Shown here: positions 1 to 12,000 of the stretch, one piece after another
How the letters are laid out: the number at the start of each line of letters is the position of its first letter
Position numbering within the stretch: position 1 is the first letter of the stretch
Origin: Patagioenas fasciata
Lineage: Eukaryota > Chordata > Aves > Columbiformes > Columbidae
Reading direction: 5' to 3'
DNA: 64,000 nt
Assembly (NCBI RefSeq): GCF_037038585.1
Contig: NC_092541.1
Coordinates: forward strand, 1,671,445 to 1,735,444
Made by a program: the position numbers and the translations under genes
Notes under the pieces: model-generated
Database searches by the model: none
What the model was told of the DNA's origin: nothing
What the model saw: only the letters and a program-made list of their open reading frames with translations

Positions 1-621
1 ATAAAAGTGAGTGCATTTCTCCAAATCCCACAGAGCTGGAATAAAGGCATTTCTGCCTCTGCTCGAGGGCAGCTGGTGCTCTGGAATACAAAGGGAGATG
101 GGAACAGGGGGCTGAAGGGAGGATGATACTTGGCTTTGGAGCAGAGGAGCAACAAGGCTGATCCCTGATGGATTTACACGCAAATGCCGCTTGTGCCAAA
201 GAACAAGGAAATGGAGAAAGCGCCTGGTAAATACCGGCAGCCCAGACATCTCGGTATTTTCCAGATCTCTCCATAAGGTGTCACCTGTTCTTAACCGAGA
301 GATCCAAACAAACACAGACCTGCCAGTCCTGTGCTCCCGAGTGCCTGGGCTGGCACATTCCTCTGCTGTTCTTGCAAGGAGGGTAAACAGCATGTTATTG
401 CAGTTTGCGAGACTGAGATCAGACACCATGCTTAAAATGGGTCTTACATTTACTGAGAGGCCGGGAGATGCAGATACATTTGGCTAATGCTATCTGTGGC
501 TAAATGGAAGCTGCTGTTACACTATAAAACTAAAGTACAATAATATTTAATTAAAATAACCCATTTGGTGTGTGGGACATTTGGAGATGCAGGAGGAGAT
601 GGACAACCCAGTGCAGTCTGG

Positions 622-635
622 CTCTAGAGGGCACT
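622..635 (+). promoter_or_regulatory. CTCF-like motif (candidate insulator site)
   Basis: The 14 bases CTCTAGAGGGCACT-type core match the CTCF consensus CCASYAGRGGGCRC at about 12 positions, and a TGCAGT hexamer lies a few bases upstream, as in some extended CTCF sites. This is a motif match by eye only; occupancy is inferred. Confidence 0.25.
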
Positions 636-2221
636 CGGATCTCACCGCGGCTGCTGATGGGTGCCAGGGGAGAGGCGTGTGGCAAACCCAGCTTAACTGC
701 TCAGTTAAGCTTCTCCTAACAGAAAAGCTCAGCTGAACAGACCAAGTAGTGTCTGTGGTGCGTGCTGGGGAGATCCTGTGAGCTGAAAACATGGACCAAG
801 CTGTCAGTCCTGATGCTTTTCCCCCCTCTCACTCTCCTGTATTGAATGGTCACATCTGCAGCGAGGTTGACGCGAGTGTGACCATTGCAGGAGGTGACAC
901 AGGGTCCCTCCTGCTCTCTCCTGTGTGTGAGTGCACACTATGGACGTCAGCCTGAAACGCGCTGCGTCTCTTTGCCAAAACCTGTTGATGTTTTTCGAAC
1001 AGCACAGATGTATTTTGCATCGTGTCATTAGGCAGGAGCACAGCGAAACCCAGGCTCTCTGAGGGCTGTAATTCTGTCACAATGACCCTTTGCTGATGAA
1101 GGTCCTGCTAATGAAGTAGCATTAGGTGAGGCCCCAAAGACTCAGCTGCGCAAGGGGCTGTTTCGACCCAAAATGACAAAGTTCCCAACCAAAGGGTTTG
1201 TATTGTAGAAGTCTCTGGTAGCTCTGACTCACCTAATTACCGTTTCTATCATAATCACCATCGTTCCATTGGGTGGTGGAGCTTTTGAAGCTGCCCTTTA
1301 ATGTTGCATCAGTCTCTGCAATAACGAGTGAGTAACACATCAAGTATAATGTATGCAAGGATTGGTTTTTTTTCCTAAAGGAGGGATGTTTGCTGGATTG
1401 GACACAACTGGCTCCCCTTGGGCAGAGGGCAGCACATCAGCTCCTGCTGCCACAGCCAGTTTTAATGGACGGGTTTGACCCGTCAGACATGACAAAGGGG
1501 ACACGTTCCTGGGATGATCCCTGTGACCACACATCTTGGTGTGGGCAGATGCCAAGACTAACACCGTGTCTTGCAGAACAGAGCAGGAGAGGCAGCGACT
1601 TCATCTCTCACTTCAAAACTACTATTAAAAATTAAATTATAAACATGATTGAGCCCTAATATGTTTTGAGTAATCTGAATCAAATTTTCTTAGGTTTCTC
1701 TGGTTTCAAACACACAAGAAAACACTCCTCATCATTTAAATTCCAACGGAGGGAAGAGTTTCATGCTACGTGTCAGGCAGCTGGAGCTCAATGGTGTGTA
1801 TGTCCTCAGAACAAGAACAGTGTCAGACACTGTTCAGGGATCGCGTTACTTCTTTACTATAGAGAAATATTTTTCTATGGATTATCCGGTGTTAATAGAA
1901 TTGTTTGATGATTTTATAATGGAAGTTAGTTTATAAGGTATAATTATAAAGATGAGTCATATTCCCCAGATAGACCTTCCACGGTTTTTTTCTCTCTGTA
2001 GCAACATAAGTAAGTTGAATTTTCCTGACAAGAACTGACCAGGGGTGGGAAGAATGGAAGAGGATTCATGACCATGGAGGCACTAAAGGGTCCACCCTGC
2101 TCTTCTGGGCAGGGGTTGCAGCAGTTTCATCACAGGAAAAGGGAAGGGGCCACATTGCAAACAATTACGGTATCATCCGCCCCCAAGGCACCTTCCTCCT
2201 CCTCCTCTTGTTTTGGCTGTG

Positions 2222-2333
2222 ACCTCAAGTACCCCAAAAGCAAAGCAAAAAAACACCCAAAAGTAAACAAACAAAAAAATGAAGTGAAAAAAACCCAAAA
2301 AGCAAACAAAAAAAAGAAGAATTCTGCCTTGCT
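2222..2333. repeat. A-rich low-complexity tract
   Basis: The stretch is dominated by A with scattered C and G (blocks such as AAAAAAACACCCAAAAG). It ends about 50 bases before a CR1 tail fragment. It may be a degenerate poly(A)-like or simple repeat. No coding value is seen. Confidence 0.6.
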
Positions 2334-2381
2334 GGGGGGAAGTTAAAGGCATAAAACCACCCCTTACTGCTCTTTAGCAGG

Positions 2382-2464
2382 GACATGGTTTAGTGCTGGG
2401 TTGTGGTTGGACTCGATGATCCTGAGGGTCTCTTCCAACCAAAATGATGAATGCAATGAATGCA
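2382..2464 (+). mobile_element. CR1 LINE 3'-end fragment
   Basis: The sequence carries the CR1 3'-end signature (GGTTGGACTCGATGATCCTG, then GGTCTCTTCCAACC) followed by short degenerate repeats of the AATGAATGC type, matching the short tandem repeats that end CR1 elements. Only the last 80 or so bases are present, which is the usual 5' truncation. It is inserted in + orientation about 2.3 kb upstream of the first keratin promoter. Confidence 0.75.
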
Positions 2465-4734
2465 TTAAAAAACCAGTTTCAAAACAAGTCCCACGTTTTA
2501 AATCTGGCCTTACAGTTCAATTCACACGCACACTTTTTGTGAGGGGCACAAATGGTCGCAGCTTCTCTGGAGAAACCCTTCAGAGGTCTCTGGAGCAGAA
2601 CAGAATCCCTGAGAGCTCTTTAATACTCACAACCAGCACCCCGAGACTCCGCTGAGCACCTGCAGCACCAGGGGCTGTGGTAGCAAAGGTGCCACCGACG
2701 CAGGGCGGACGTGGACGTGCCGGGATGTGTTTGTGAGCAGCGGCTCGATGCTGCAATAAAACGCACCAGCCCGAGATTTCGTAACGTTTCGCTGCCCCAT
2801 TTCACAGGGGCTCCTTGCAGTTCCTGCAGAGCTTATTGGGATCTCTCTTAAGGTTTTCCCAGCCCTCCAGGTTCTCTTCTGCAGTGTTATCTCTAGATTT
2901 TGCTGGAAACATAACCTAAGATCATCGAGTTAGCTGGGTACGCTTGCAAATGCCCAGACAATCTCGACAAAAGACACCGTCTCATAAAACAGGTTCCACC
3001 TTAGGGCAAACTTGGAAATAAAACTTTCCCTTCAGGACCCATTTGTTCTGCAACTTCTCTCTCTGATTCTGGCCACTCATTTCCAGATACACAGAAGACA
3101 TGAAGTTTAGCCCGCCTGGAAGGAATGGCTCATACAAAAGGTGTAATAAACAACAAAAAACCCCCTTATCCTTCTGCAGAATTATATAGAACAACATAGA
3201 AATATACCCATGCCCTTATAACACAGGTGCCATCAATCAGGAGCCAACAGTTAAACAGAACGTAACTCAATAATTTTATGAGCCAAAGTAGCTGTTAGTA
3301 TGGAAGAAAATTTCATGCACTTCAAGAGAAAAAGGTTTCTCATTGGAACACGTTAAAATTACAACAGAGACTCCACTAAGTTTTGTAGTGACCCATTTAA
3401 ATCTCTACAAGCCCGAGAGGGCCCCGTGTCCTCAGCCGTTGCAGAAATGAAGTTTAGACGAAACTGCAGGTGTGTCCTGTGTGGGGGTGTTTACAGAAAG
3501 ATGTTTCCACAAACACCTGCTCTGAGCCATAGCAAACAAACCCCTGCATTAGCAACAACCAACAGGCCGAGCGAGAAAAGAATAATACAGCAAATCAAGG
3601 CGGGAAGGTGGGCAGCACACAACGAGGGGTGTGTTACACACCGCCCAGGCTCAGGTTGGTGTAGGAGCTCAGAAGATGCTCGGCTGAACCATCCACTGCC
3701 ATGTGTTTGAAAAAGATAGAGTCTTAAAACAAGCTGATGCAAGACAGCAAATGTTTCCTACCTTGGTTCACGAGTGGTAAACAAAACTGGAAGGAATGTG
3801 CTATTTTGATGTACAGTTTATCGACTTAATCCCCAAAGCACGAAATGGACCTTTCTCCTCCAGGTCAGGATGTTTGTATTTGCACTGTAGAGGGAAAACA
3901 TCCTGATTCTGAAATCCCTTCAGGAGGTAGAATATCACATCCCATCATCACAGTCATGCAGAGAGACTGGCCCAGGGCCAGATGCTTCCCCAGGTCTCTC
4001 AACCATCCCATAACAACATTTGGCTGCAGCACATGAAGGATTAGTCCCTGCAATACCCCACCATACTCCCCTTCCTCACTGCCTTCCACAGGGCTACTTT
4101 ACAGTTGTTGTCACACAATTCTTCATAACTGTTATTTATAGAACGGAATTGTAAGTGTGGCATAAGTTGCCCACATATAAGATATTTGTCAATGTTCACC
4201 AAGTTTTCATGAGAAATTGCAACGATGTCAGGGAGCGGTTCAGAGTACCTACAAAACACATCCTGCGGTATGGTTTCAAAAGGCATAAAGCAACAGAGGG
4301 CTAAAAATAAGGAGTATACAGCATAAGGTAACCATAAACCAGAGCCTATTAAAATATCACTTAAATATGAAAAAAATCAGCTGGTATTCCTTGACAAATA
4401 CCCGCAAGGGGGAAGAGCGTGAGGAACGACTACATTAAAGAGAGACAGCACCAGTCATTACCGTCCCATATTACGGCGGTTTATTGTTGTGCTGAAAGGG
4501 ATGTGAACAGGATGAGGTGAGTGGGATTAATTTAATGCAGATGACTGTAACTCAGTGCACTAGATCACCGAAAATATCTTCCTAATTCAGAGCCACCCAA
4601 GAGAAATTACATGTTTTGTACTGATAAACAAACGGTCATGAACACTTTGGGTACGGGTGACACTGCCAAACATCCCTCTTTGGCAAATTAGCGTTGGCAG
4701 AAAATGCAGCCGGCAAGAAGGTCCTGCCTTGACA

Positions 4735-4760
4735 GTGACACCCACGAGCGCGGGTATAAA
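4735..4760 (+). promoter_or_regulatory. core promoter of KRT9-like gene 1
   Basis: GTGACACCCA at 4735-4744 is followed 20 bases later by TATAAA at 4755-4760. The same decamer sits 18-20 bases before the TATA box of the two other KRT9-like genes. Transcription should start about 25-30 bases after the TATA box, leaving a short 5' UTR before the ATG at 4856. Confidence 0.75.
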
Positions 4761-4855
4761 TGCGGAGCAGGCGGGGTGGCGGTTGGGGCTATGATTCCAC
4801 AACAACTGTAGGACCAGCTTTTGAGTTTGACCCTGAATCGCTTGCTGGTGTCACC

Positions 4856-7800
4856 ATGAGCTGGGCCTCCAAGGAGTCCTTCATAGGCTGCGTGGAGAGG
4901 AGGGGTGGTGGTGGCACGGGCAGCACGTATTCCTCGGTCTCCACGAGAAGAAGCACTTGTGGGACAAGTGGTGGTGGCAGGTTCTCTGGCAGCAGTTGTG
5001 GTGGAGGAAGCTCCAGGAGCAGCTATGGTGGAGCAGCCAGCGGTGGTGGCTACAGAACGATGCGGCGCAGTAGTTATGGAGGGGGGATGAGCTGTGGTTA
5101 TTATGGAGGGGGGATGAGCGATGGTGGGTACGGAGTGAGCTTCAGGTCAGGCGGGAGCGGGTTGGGTGGTGGCTATGGAGGAAGCTTTGGTGGAGGTGGT
5201 GGTGGCTTTGGCAGCAGTGGCTTTCCTGGAGGGAACACGGGGATTCTCTCCAGCGACGAGAAGTTGGCCATGCAGAGCCTTAATGAACGCCTGGCTTCTT
5301 ATCTCGATAAAGTCAGACGTTTGGAAAGGGAAAATTCTCAGCTTGAGCAATTAATCAGGGAGTGGTACCAGAAGCAAGGTCCTACTGGTACAAAGGACTA
5401 CAGCCACTATTACGCAGAAATTGAAGACCTTCAAAATCAGGTAGGATGTTCTTTGTCAGGGAAGTTTAAGCATTGTCAGGCTTTTTGTGATTAAGCAAAA
5501 TGTTGAGGCCTGGATATTCTCCTCTAGCTTGTGACTGCGACTGTGGAAACCAACAAGGTGCTTTTGGACCTGGATAACACAAGGATGACTGCAGAAGACT
5601 TCAGGATAAAGTAAATATATATTACTATATATATATATATATTCAAAAGCAGACACTATGATAATGGAATATGTGAACTTTTTCATAAATAAAGTGAGTA
5701 GAAGGACTGAAAAGCCAAGAGCAGGGTTGATGTTTCTCACTCTCCTTGGTGCAGGTATGAGGCGGAATATGGTCTCCGGCAGAATGTGGAGGCCGACATC
5801 AATAGCCTGCGACCCTTGTTGGATAATCTGACTCTGAACAGGTCTGACCTGGAAATGCAGTTTGAGTCTCTGAAGGAGGAGATGATTAGCCTCAAGAAGA
5901 ACCATGAGGAGGTAAGAGCCAGCTCCTTGAAACACAAATGCAGAGGAACACAAGAACATGAGAAAAAACACATACATGTATAAGTTGTTAAAAGAATCCA
6001 GGGTGGTTTATGAGGTCGGAGTAAGTTAACTGACTTCAAAACTCTTTTGCAAAGTAACTTCACCATTTTTGTTGATTTGCCTTGGGCCTGGGTTTTCTCT
6101 GCAGGAAATGAAGCTGCTGCAAAACCAGTCGGGTGGTGATGTGAACGTGGAGGTGAATGCGGCTCCAGGAGAGGATCTGCTGAAAAAACTGAATGATATG
6201 AGGCAAGAATATGAAAATCTCATTCGGAAAAACCGTGAAGAGGTTGAAAGGTGGTATGAAATCAAGGTAAATGGTTAGAATTTGAATGTTCACATTACAA
6301 AAGGAAAACAATACCAACTTTTGGAAAGAACTTCCTGTAGATGGATGACACTTTGAATGACAAGATCCATTGCTTTTAGGATATAATGGTAGAAGCCCTT
6401 TGGCTAAAATAAGGGAAATCACAAGTGGGCTTGAACTGCACTGGCAGGGCCACAGAAAGAAGTTTAAACAGCCCATATTACACATGGTCCTGCTTCAACT
6501 TGTGCTGCCAGACGCTTCCATGATAAACTACCATTGTAAGGAAAACTCAAAACCTCCAATTCCGTATATTAATTTTTCAGATGGAGGAAGTGAGTCAACA
6601 AGTCCAGTCAAGTGGCCAAGAGGTGGAATCAAGCAACCGACAGATCTCGGAGCTGAGACGTGAATACCAGAGCCTGGAAATAGAGCTGCAGTCGCAGCTC
6701 AGCATGGTAGGTAATGACTGAGATGATCCTCTGCCATGCAAAGCACACGTGAGCTGCTGGAATGAGAGATCAGCTATAGGTAGCACTGCATTTAGTGAAG
6801 ATGCATTGAAGAGTTTTCTCATTTGGGGCATTAGAATGATTTAGACCCTCCACATCCCCATTTATAGTGTATTTTCTCTTTCATTCTCAGATACAGTCTC
6901 TGCAGTCCAACCTGGAGGACACAGAACGTCGCTACAACATGCAGCTGCAGCAGATCCAGAGCATGATCGGTCCCTTGGAGGAGGAGCTGGCCAGTATCCG
7001 CTGCGAGATGGAGAATCAGAACCAGGAGTACAAGATGCTCCTGGGCATCAAGACCCGCCTGGAGCAGGAGATCGCTCAGTACCGGGCGCTGCTGGAGGAG
7101 GGACAGCAGGACATTGGGTACGGACATTCAGATTCATTATCGTGCCACCTATGCACACAGGTGAAGATGAAAGTAGAAATATTTATATTAGGAACAAGTG
7201 CAATTGGTTCTTCATCAACATATTTACGACATTCACAAGAATTAATGCAGAATCTAAATGTTAGCAGACAGTGTACAAAGCTGTATTTTCTAGACTTATT
7301 ATGAGCCGGACAAAATGTCTACAAAAATATTTAGAACTATAACTTGTAATTTCTTCTCCTAAGTACAATCAGGAAGTACAGTTCTATATGAAAATGGAAG
7401 GTGAGCAAGAAAACGACTGTCTTTTCTAAGTACTCATGGTATATATTTTGAAAGGCTTCTGAAGCCATTCATTATCTATAAATAATAGATGCCCTTTCCT
7501 CCTGACAGCATCTCCCAAGGGGGAGCTGGTGGTGGTTCATCAGGAGGAGGAGGACATGGAGGACATGGAGGACATGGAGGACATGGAGGAAGCAGCTGGT
7601 GCTCAGGTGGAAGAAGCAGCGGAGGAAGAACTGGAGGATCCCATGGAGGAAGCTCCTATTCTGGAGGAGGAGGAGGAGGGAGTGGAGGAAGAACCTCTGG
7701 TGGAGCCTCTGGGAGTAGCTCAGGTGGAGGAGGAGGAGGAGGAGGCAGGTCCTGCCTCTCCCGCTCTTCATCCTCCCAGTCCCATCCTGGCAGCCCTTGT

Positions 7801-8792
7801 GAAAGCCAAGGTAAAAACTGGAATACAAGGGTGCATCCTCCCATTCACTTTTATTCTCTGCATAGCAGGAAACGATATGAAAACTCCTTTCCTGATTTGG
7901 AAATCTGGAGACATTTTTTGTGTTTTAAGTCCACTCTGAGATTTGTTCTTCTACAGTAAAGTATCAACAGGGTAGTATTTTCACAAGTGAATGAAGGGGA
8001 TGTTATCACAGGACATGTAGAAAGATGGAATGAAAGAGGAAAAGGAAAGATAACAGCCAATCCAATCAGGGAACCCAAGGAGTCAGTAGCTTCAGAATAA
8101 AGCCAAATGTTAGAAATGTAACTGGTATTATGGGGGCAAAACGGTTAAAGGAGGGTGAAATAGTTGGAACACTGAAGACATTTAAAATATAAGGGGTATA
8201 AGCTGCAAAATCCTGAAGCAGCAGAAGATGGGGAGTGACCAAAAGGTCTTTTCCATGTCTGATTTCACGGCTGTTGTTCCAGGAGGTGGAGAAAACATGA
8301 AGCTCTGCCTGGAAGGGAATAAAACACTGGAGAGAGGAGCGACCATGGAGGAGGTGTCCAAAGCCATAAAAACGATGAGGATGGGTAAGGCTCTGGTATC
8401 TCAAGCAAGTGCCTGAAAATGTTGACCATGAAGGGGAAGTTTTATTTTTAGAAAGATTCTGTTCCATTTATTTCTTATTGAGGAAGTAATCTGTATTTGA
8501 TTTACACTCTAAATTTCAAGAGTGATTTATGCTTAGTTGAGAACAGAAGCAGGTCCATGTATTTAATATGATAAAGCCATAAACACCCATGGTTGTACAA
8601 ATATTAAGGCTGACACTGTTCTAACCCTTCCAGAATGCTGGAAGAACATCTGAGTCCACTGAGAACTACACAGTCTCTAATTAGGAAGTCACAAAAAAAG
8701 ATGAAAAATGCTGATTTAGATAACATTTCTTCAAATAAATTCTTGCTTCCCTTTGTCTCTCAACAGGGAGTCTTAGGAGGGTTGAGGAGTGA
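4856..8792 (+). CDS. type I keratin, KRT9-like (copy 1)
   Basis: This is an acidic intermediate-filament keratin of 555 aa that should pair with a type II keratin. Coding exons: 4856-5440, 5528-5610, 5755-5911, 6105-6266, 6581-6706, 6891-7117, 7509-7810, 8767-8792. The Gly/Ser/Tyr-rich head covers residues 1-134. The rod starts with [13 protein letters not shown] (142-154) and ends with [17 protein letters not shown] at the end of exon 6. The Gly/Ser tail includes four GHG-type repeats, and the last exon adds only [11 protein letters not shown]9 is favoured over KRT10 by [41 protein letters not shown] and the longer rod end (exon 6 of 227 nt). The ATG was chosen because MSWASKE begins a keratin-like head and lies 96 bases after the TATA box; an in-frame ATG at 4760 overlaps the TATA box. 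Intron 7 holds an in-frame cassette-like segment. Exact orthology to mammalian KRT9 is likely but not proved. Confidence 0.9.
5616..5642. repeat. (TA)n microsatellite
   Basis: A short run of TA dinucleotides with one interruption lies in intron 2 of KRT9-like copy 1, starting 5 bases after the exon 2 donor. It has no evident role and is likely length-variable. Confidence 0.75.
7547..7591 (+). repeat. 9-bp coding tandem repeat (Gly-His-Gly)
   Basis: About four tandem copies of a GGAGGACAT-type unit in exon 7 of KRT9-like copy 1 encode [10 protein letters not shown] in the tail. The copies are nearly perfect, so the number of glycine-loop units may vary between individuals. Confidence 0.75.
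8228..8416 (+). mobile_element. possible LINE reverse-transcriptase relic in intron 7
   Basis: An open stretch within intron 7 of KRT9-like copy 1 reads [17 protein letters not shown]. This resembles the start of LINE reverse transcriptase domains, where EEV-x-KAI-x-KMKNGKAPG is common. Family (RTE, L2 or CR1 type) cannot be fixed by eye. Within it, 8283-8384 is bounded by a good acceptor and a GTAAGG donor. Confidence 0.3.
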
Positions 8793-9067
8793 TTTGGAAA
8801 ACCAGCATCTTGCACCGCAGGAGCTCACAGTGGGTTTGGACAACCCAAGCACGTCCCATCGTGTCTCTTCAAAGGGCAAACACTTGTTCAGGTTACTCAG
8901 CGCTGTTCACTTTGGGGACTCGTCGGAACTCTCCGGATGGCCAACCTGTTGCTTGCATCTCAATTTCTGTGCCTAATCACTGTTACCTGAGTTAATCTCT
9001 ACCGTGATTGGTATTCTTGTGAAAAAAAAACCCAAAAATACAAAAAAAACCCAAAAAACCTCAAACC

Positions 9068-9083
9068 AATAAATGCTAATAAA
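9068..9083 (+). terminator. poly(A) signals of KRT9-like copy 1
   Basis: Two AATAAA hexamers at 9068-9073 and 9078-9083 lie about 280 bases after the stop codon, followed by T/G-rich sequence. They are the likely 3' processing signals. Confidence 0.8.
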
Positions 9084-9089
9084 TCTTTG

Positions 9090-12000
9090 CTTCTCTCTGA
9101 TGCAACCAGAAAGCTGTGTCTGGGGGAAATTTCCTTTAGCAGGTATTTGTGTTTGAATCAGTTACAAATATCAAGCCTTACCTGTGGAATGCACAATAAC
9201 ATGTCAGATGATGTGCGAGACCCCAACGTGTGCAGTGGTATATTCACTGTGTAAGACTAAGCAGGAAAAACTGTGAAGAATACACAACAATGGGAAAACT
9301 AATGGGCAACAAACCTACTCACTTCTGCTCCCAACTTCCGTCAGGCAAGGGAGGGTGGGTTTAAGGAACTGTCTCTTAACAGAAGTCTTCCTAAGGAATC
9401 ACTAAAATGCATGATGAAAATTCCCTGTCCTCCACTTCTCATGACTAAGTACAGACAGGTATATATTTGACAAAGAAGATTGGCAAATTATTCATATTCA
9501 GGATGTGATTTATAAAATCCAGTGGTAGGTTGAGAGGGGAAATAAAAATATCCGAGAGAAAAGATTCCAAAACCAATTTCTGTTTCCACTTGAAGACAAT
9601 TCAGAGGGTTTCTCGCATGACATCTGGTCCACTAACACATTCTTTAGATACATTATTTATCCCTTGCACTTAACTCGTCCTTAGACACAAACAAAGGGAA
9701 CCGGACAGGAGCGTCGCCGCTCTAAGTTCTTCTCCCTCAGCTTTACAGGCAGGAGTTTTGTGTTTTCAAGGCATCGCCCACTGGGTAAGGTTGAGAAACA
9801 CACGTTGGGTGGGAGACCGTGGGAACGGGAATCCTGAGCGCCCTAGTTCCAGGTACATCTGAGCCAGTGATTCATGGCATTGCCTTACGCCAGGCTCCCC
9901 GCCAATGTCATCACTATTTGAAAGAGGAGAATTAAAACTAGTGTCTCTATGGGGACCTGAGGAACTGGCTCATCTTCATAAAGGACTATTTTACACCTAA
10001 GCATGCACCGATATCCCTGACTTGACATGCACAGAGGCAATGTCGATGTTCACAAGGATCCCCACTTCTCCCTCCTGTTGCAAAACCACCTACTTCAATT
10101 CTAAAGCCCTTGCAGCATCAAACCCGATGCGTCTCTCTATTGCTCGCTGTCCCCAAACCCACCGTCCCAGTTTGTTCTGCTGGTTGTACCCCTTTCGCAG
10201 GCTGTGGCAATTCCTTCCTAGGCCTGGCTATTCAGGACACAAAACCAACAGCCCAAATTAAAGAATATTCCTGATACACCAGCCCTGCTTCTCATCCCTC
10301 CTCCAGGAGCCGGCCCAGTTCACCTCAAAGGTGTTTCTGCTCAGCCTCTTGGCTTTTGGAGGGTGATTTACAGGTTGTAATCACATCCCGTGCTTCTTTC
10401 CAAAAACATAGTTTACTTTTAGTATTTTTACTGCCAGTTATCTAATTATCTATTAGCTGCAAGAGGTAGCTCGATACCGTCGCCGAGAAATAAGGCTACA
10501 GTATGAAGATGCAAATGTGAGAACGCGACGCGGTGTAATGTGCTACGCAACGCTGCTGCTGATTTAAATGTTTACATTGCTCTAATCACGCACAGAAAGA
10601 GGGAAAAATTCCTGAGCAATTAGGATAGATAATACAATACTACTATTACTGATTTTACTACCCAGCATTGACTGTAGTGCCTTCTTCCTTGCCTTAACAA
10701 TGTGTTCCCATACAGTTCTTTGCATGCAATGAGTCTGTATCTATCATGCAAATAAGCTTCGTAAATACAAGCCACCAATAAACTTAAAAAAATACCTACT
10801 TAATCATGGCATTAGTGCTCACTACAGACAAAAATAAGTCTGAATGTAGATGGTTTCTTACCACACCCTGGAAGAAAGCGCCAGTTTAAGCATTTTTTCC
10901 CTTTTCCATTTTGTGTGTACAAGATGTGCATGGAGGTTATCACCGGCATTTGTTTACTGAGAGAACGGGCTTGTAACAATAACAACGACGCAAAATAAAA
11001 CTTATGCGGAGGAACAGAGCTAAAAACCCAAAATTACAATATTGCAAAGTAGGAGTAACGAATAAATATTGCAGTGCCAGGTGTCTAAGCTCAGGACATG
11101 CTTAAAGTGGGATCCCAACGATATTAAGAATAGCGAGGAGAGCCCTGCACTTTTTATTTGCATGCATTTTGTTACGCATTAATCAGCATAATAAGCTTTA
11201 ATTTTATGAGCACAAAATGTTGCAACTCGGATACTTATCTACTGCTCCTATTAGCGCTCTGAGAAGAAAATTGTGGTACGTGTTGGAACAAGAGTTTCGG
11301 AACAACCTCAGGCCAAAATCGACGTACACACACGCTCCTGTGTGTTTGGCTTCAGTTCTCCCAGAGCAATTCGTTTGTCCATTTGGACGCATAAATACCA
11401 TTTCGAAATTGCCTTTGCAGATATTCTGCTGATCGGACTTTTGTTTAGCACTAATTGTCAGCCCTATTATTAATAACCGTCAAATGCGACACAGGCCGTG
11501 TTCACGGGTGACAGGATTGGTGCAGCACTAATGCCATTGCACTGCACTGGTGGGGAGGAAGAAAACAGGAAGCCTTTGCAGAGTCTGCGCATCTCAGCGT
11601 GGATGTCCTAGTGCGTTTTCTGCACTCTTTTGAGGGCTGTAACAGTGGTTGCTTAGGTGGTCGTTCGCTTAAAGTGTTGGGGTTGTTTTCTGATAATAAT
11701 TCTCTATACGGACAACCAGGCAGGGTCCAGATCCCCAAAGGCAGGAGGCATCAACAGGATTTAGCTACACTTAGACCGACTGAAGACCAAAGCTCGGATT
11801 CCCAAATCCTGGCTCAGTATTTAACCACCTTGAGTTATTACATTCACTAATTTTTACCTTTTGACCAAGATGTTCTCCAGGCTGCTTCTGCACTTGTCCC
11901 TGCAGTGTGTCCATCGTCGCAGAGCTCGGTCCAGCAGCATCTCCTTCCTCCTGTAAAACACAAGAGTGGACACCTTTTTACACAACATTAACTGTAGTAT

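Larger units (their letters stand above)
1..4734. other. upstream intergenic flank
   Basis: No gene is supported here. Open frames are short and show no keratin-like or other recognisable sequence. An AATAAA at 40-45 followed by T/G-rich sequence could be the poly(A) signal of a gene lying upstream of the window, but nothing else supports that. The stretch also holds an A-rich tract (about 2222-2333), a CR1 LINE tail (about 2382-2464), AP-1-like heptamers TGACTCA at 1225-1231 and TGAGTCA at 1953-1959, and a CTCF-like core at 622-635. Confidence 0.6.

Noticed and set aside
7529-7939. Glu-rich open frame with repeated EDM units
   Set aside because: It is a shifted frame of the Gly-rich tail exon of KRT9-like copy 1; the keratin frame is fixed by splice phases.
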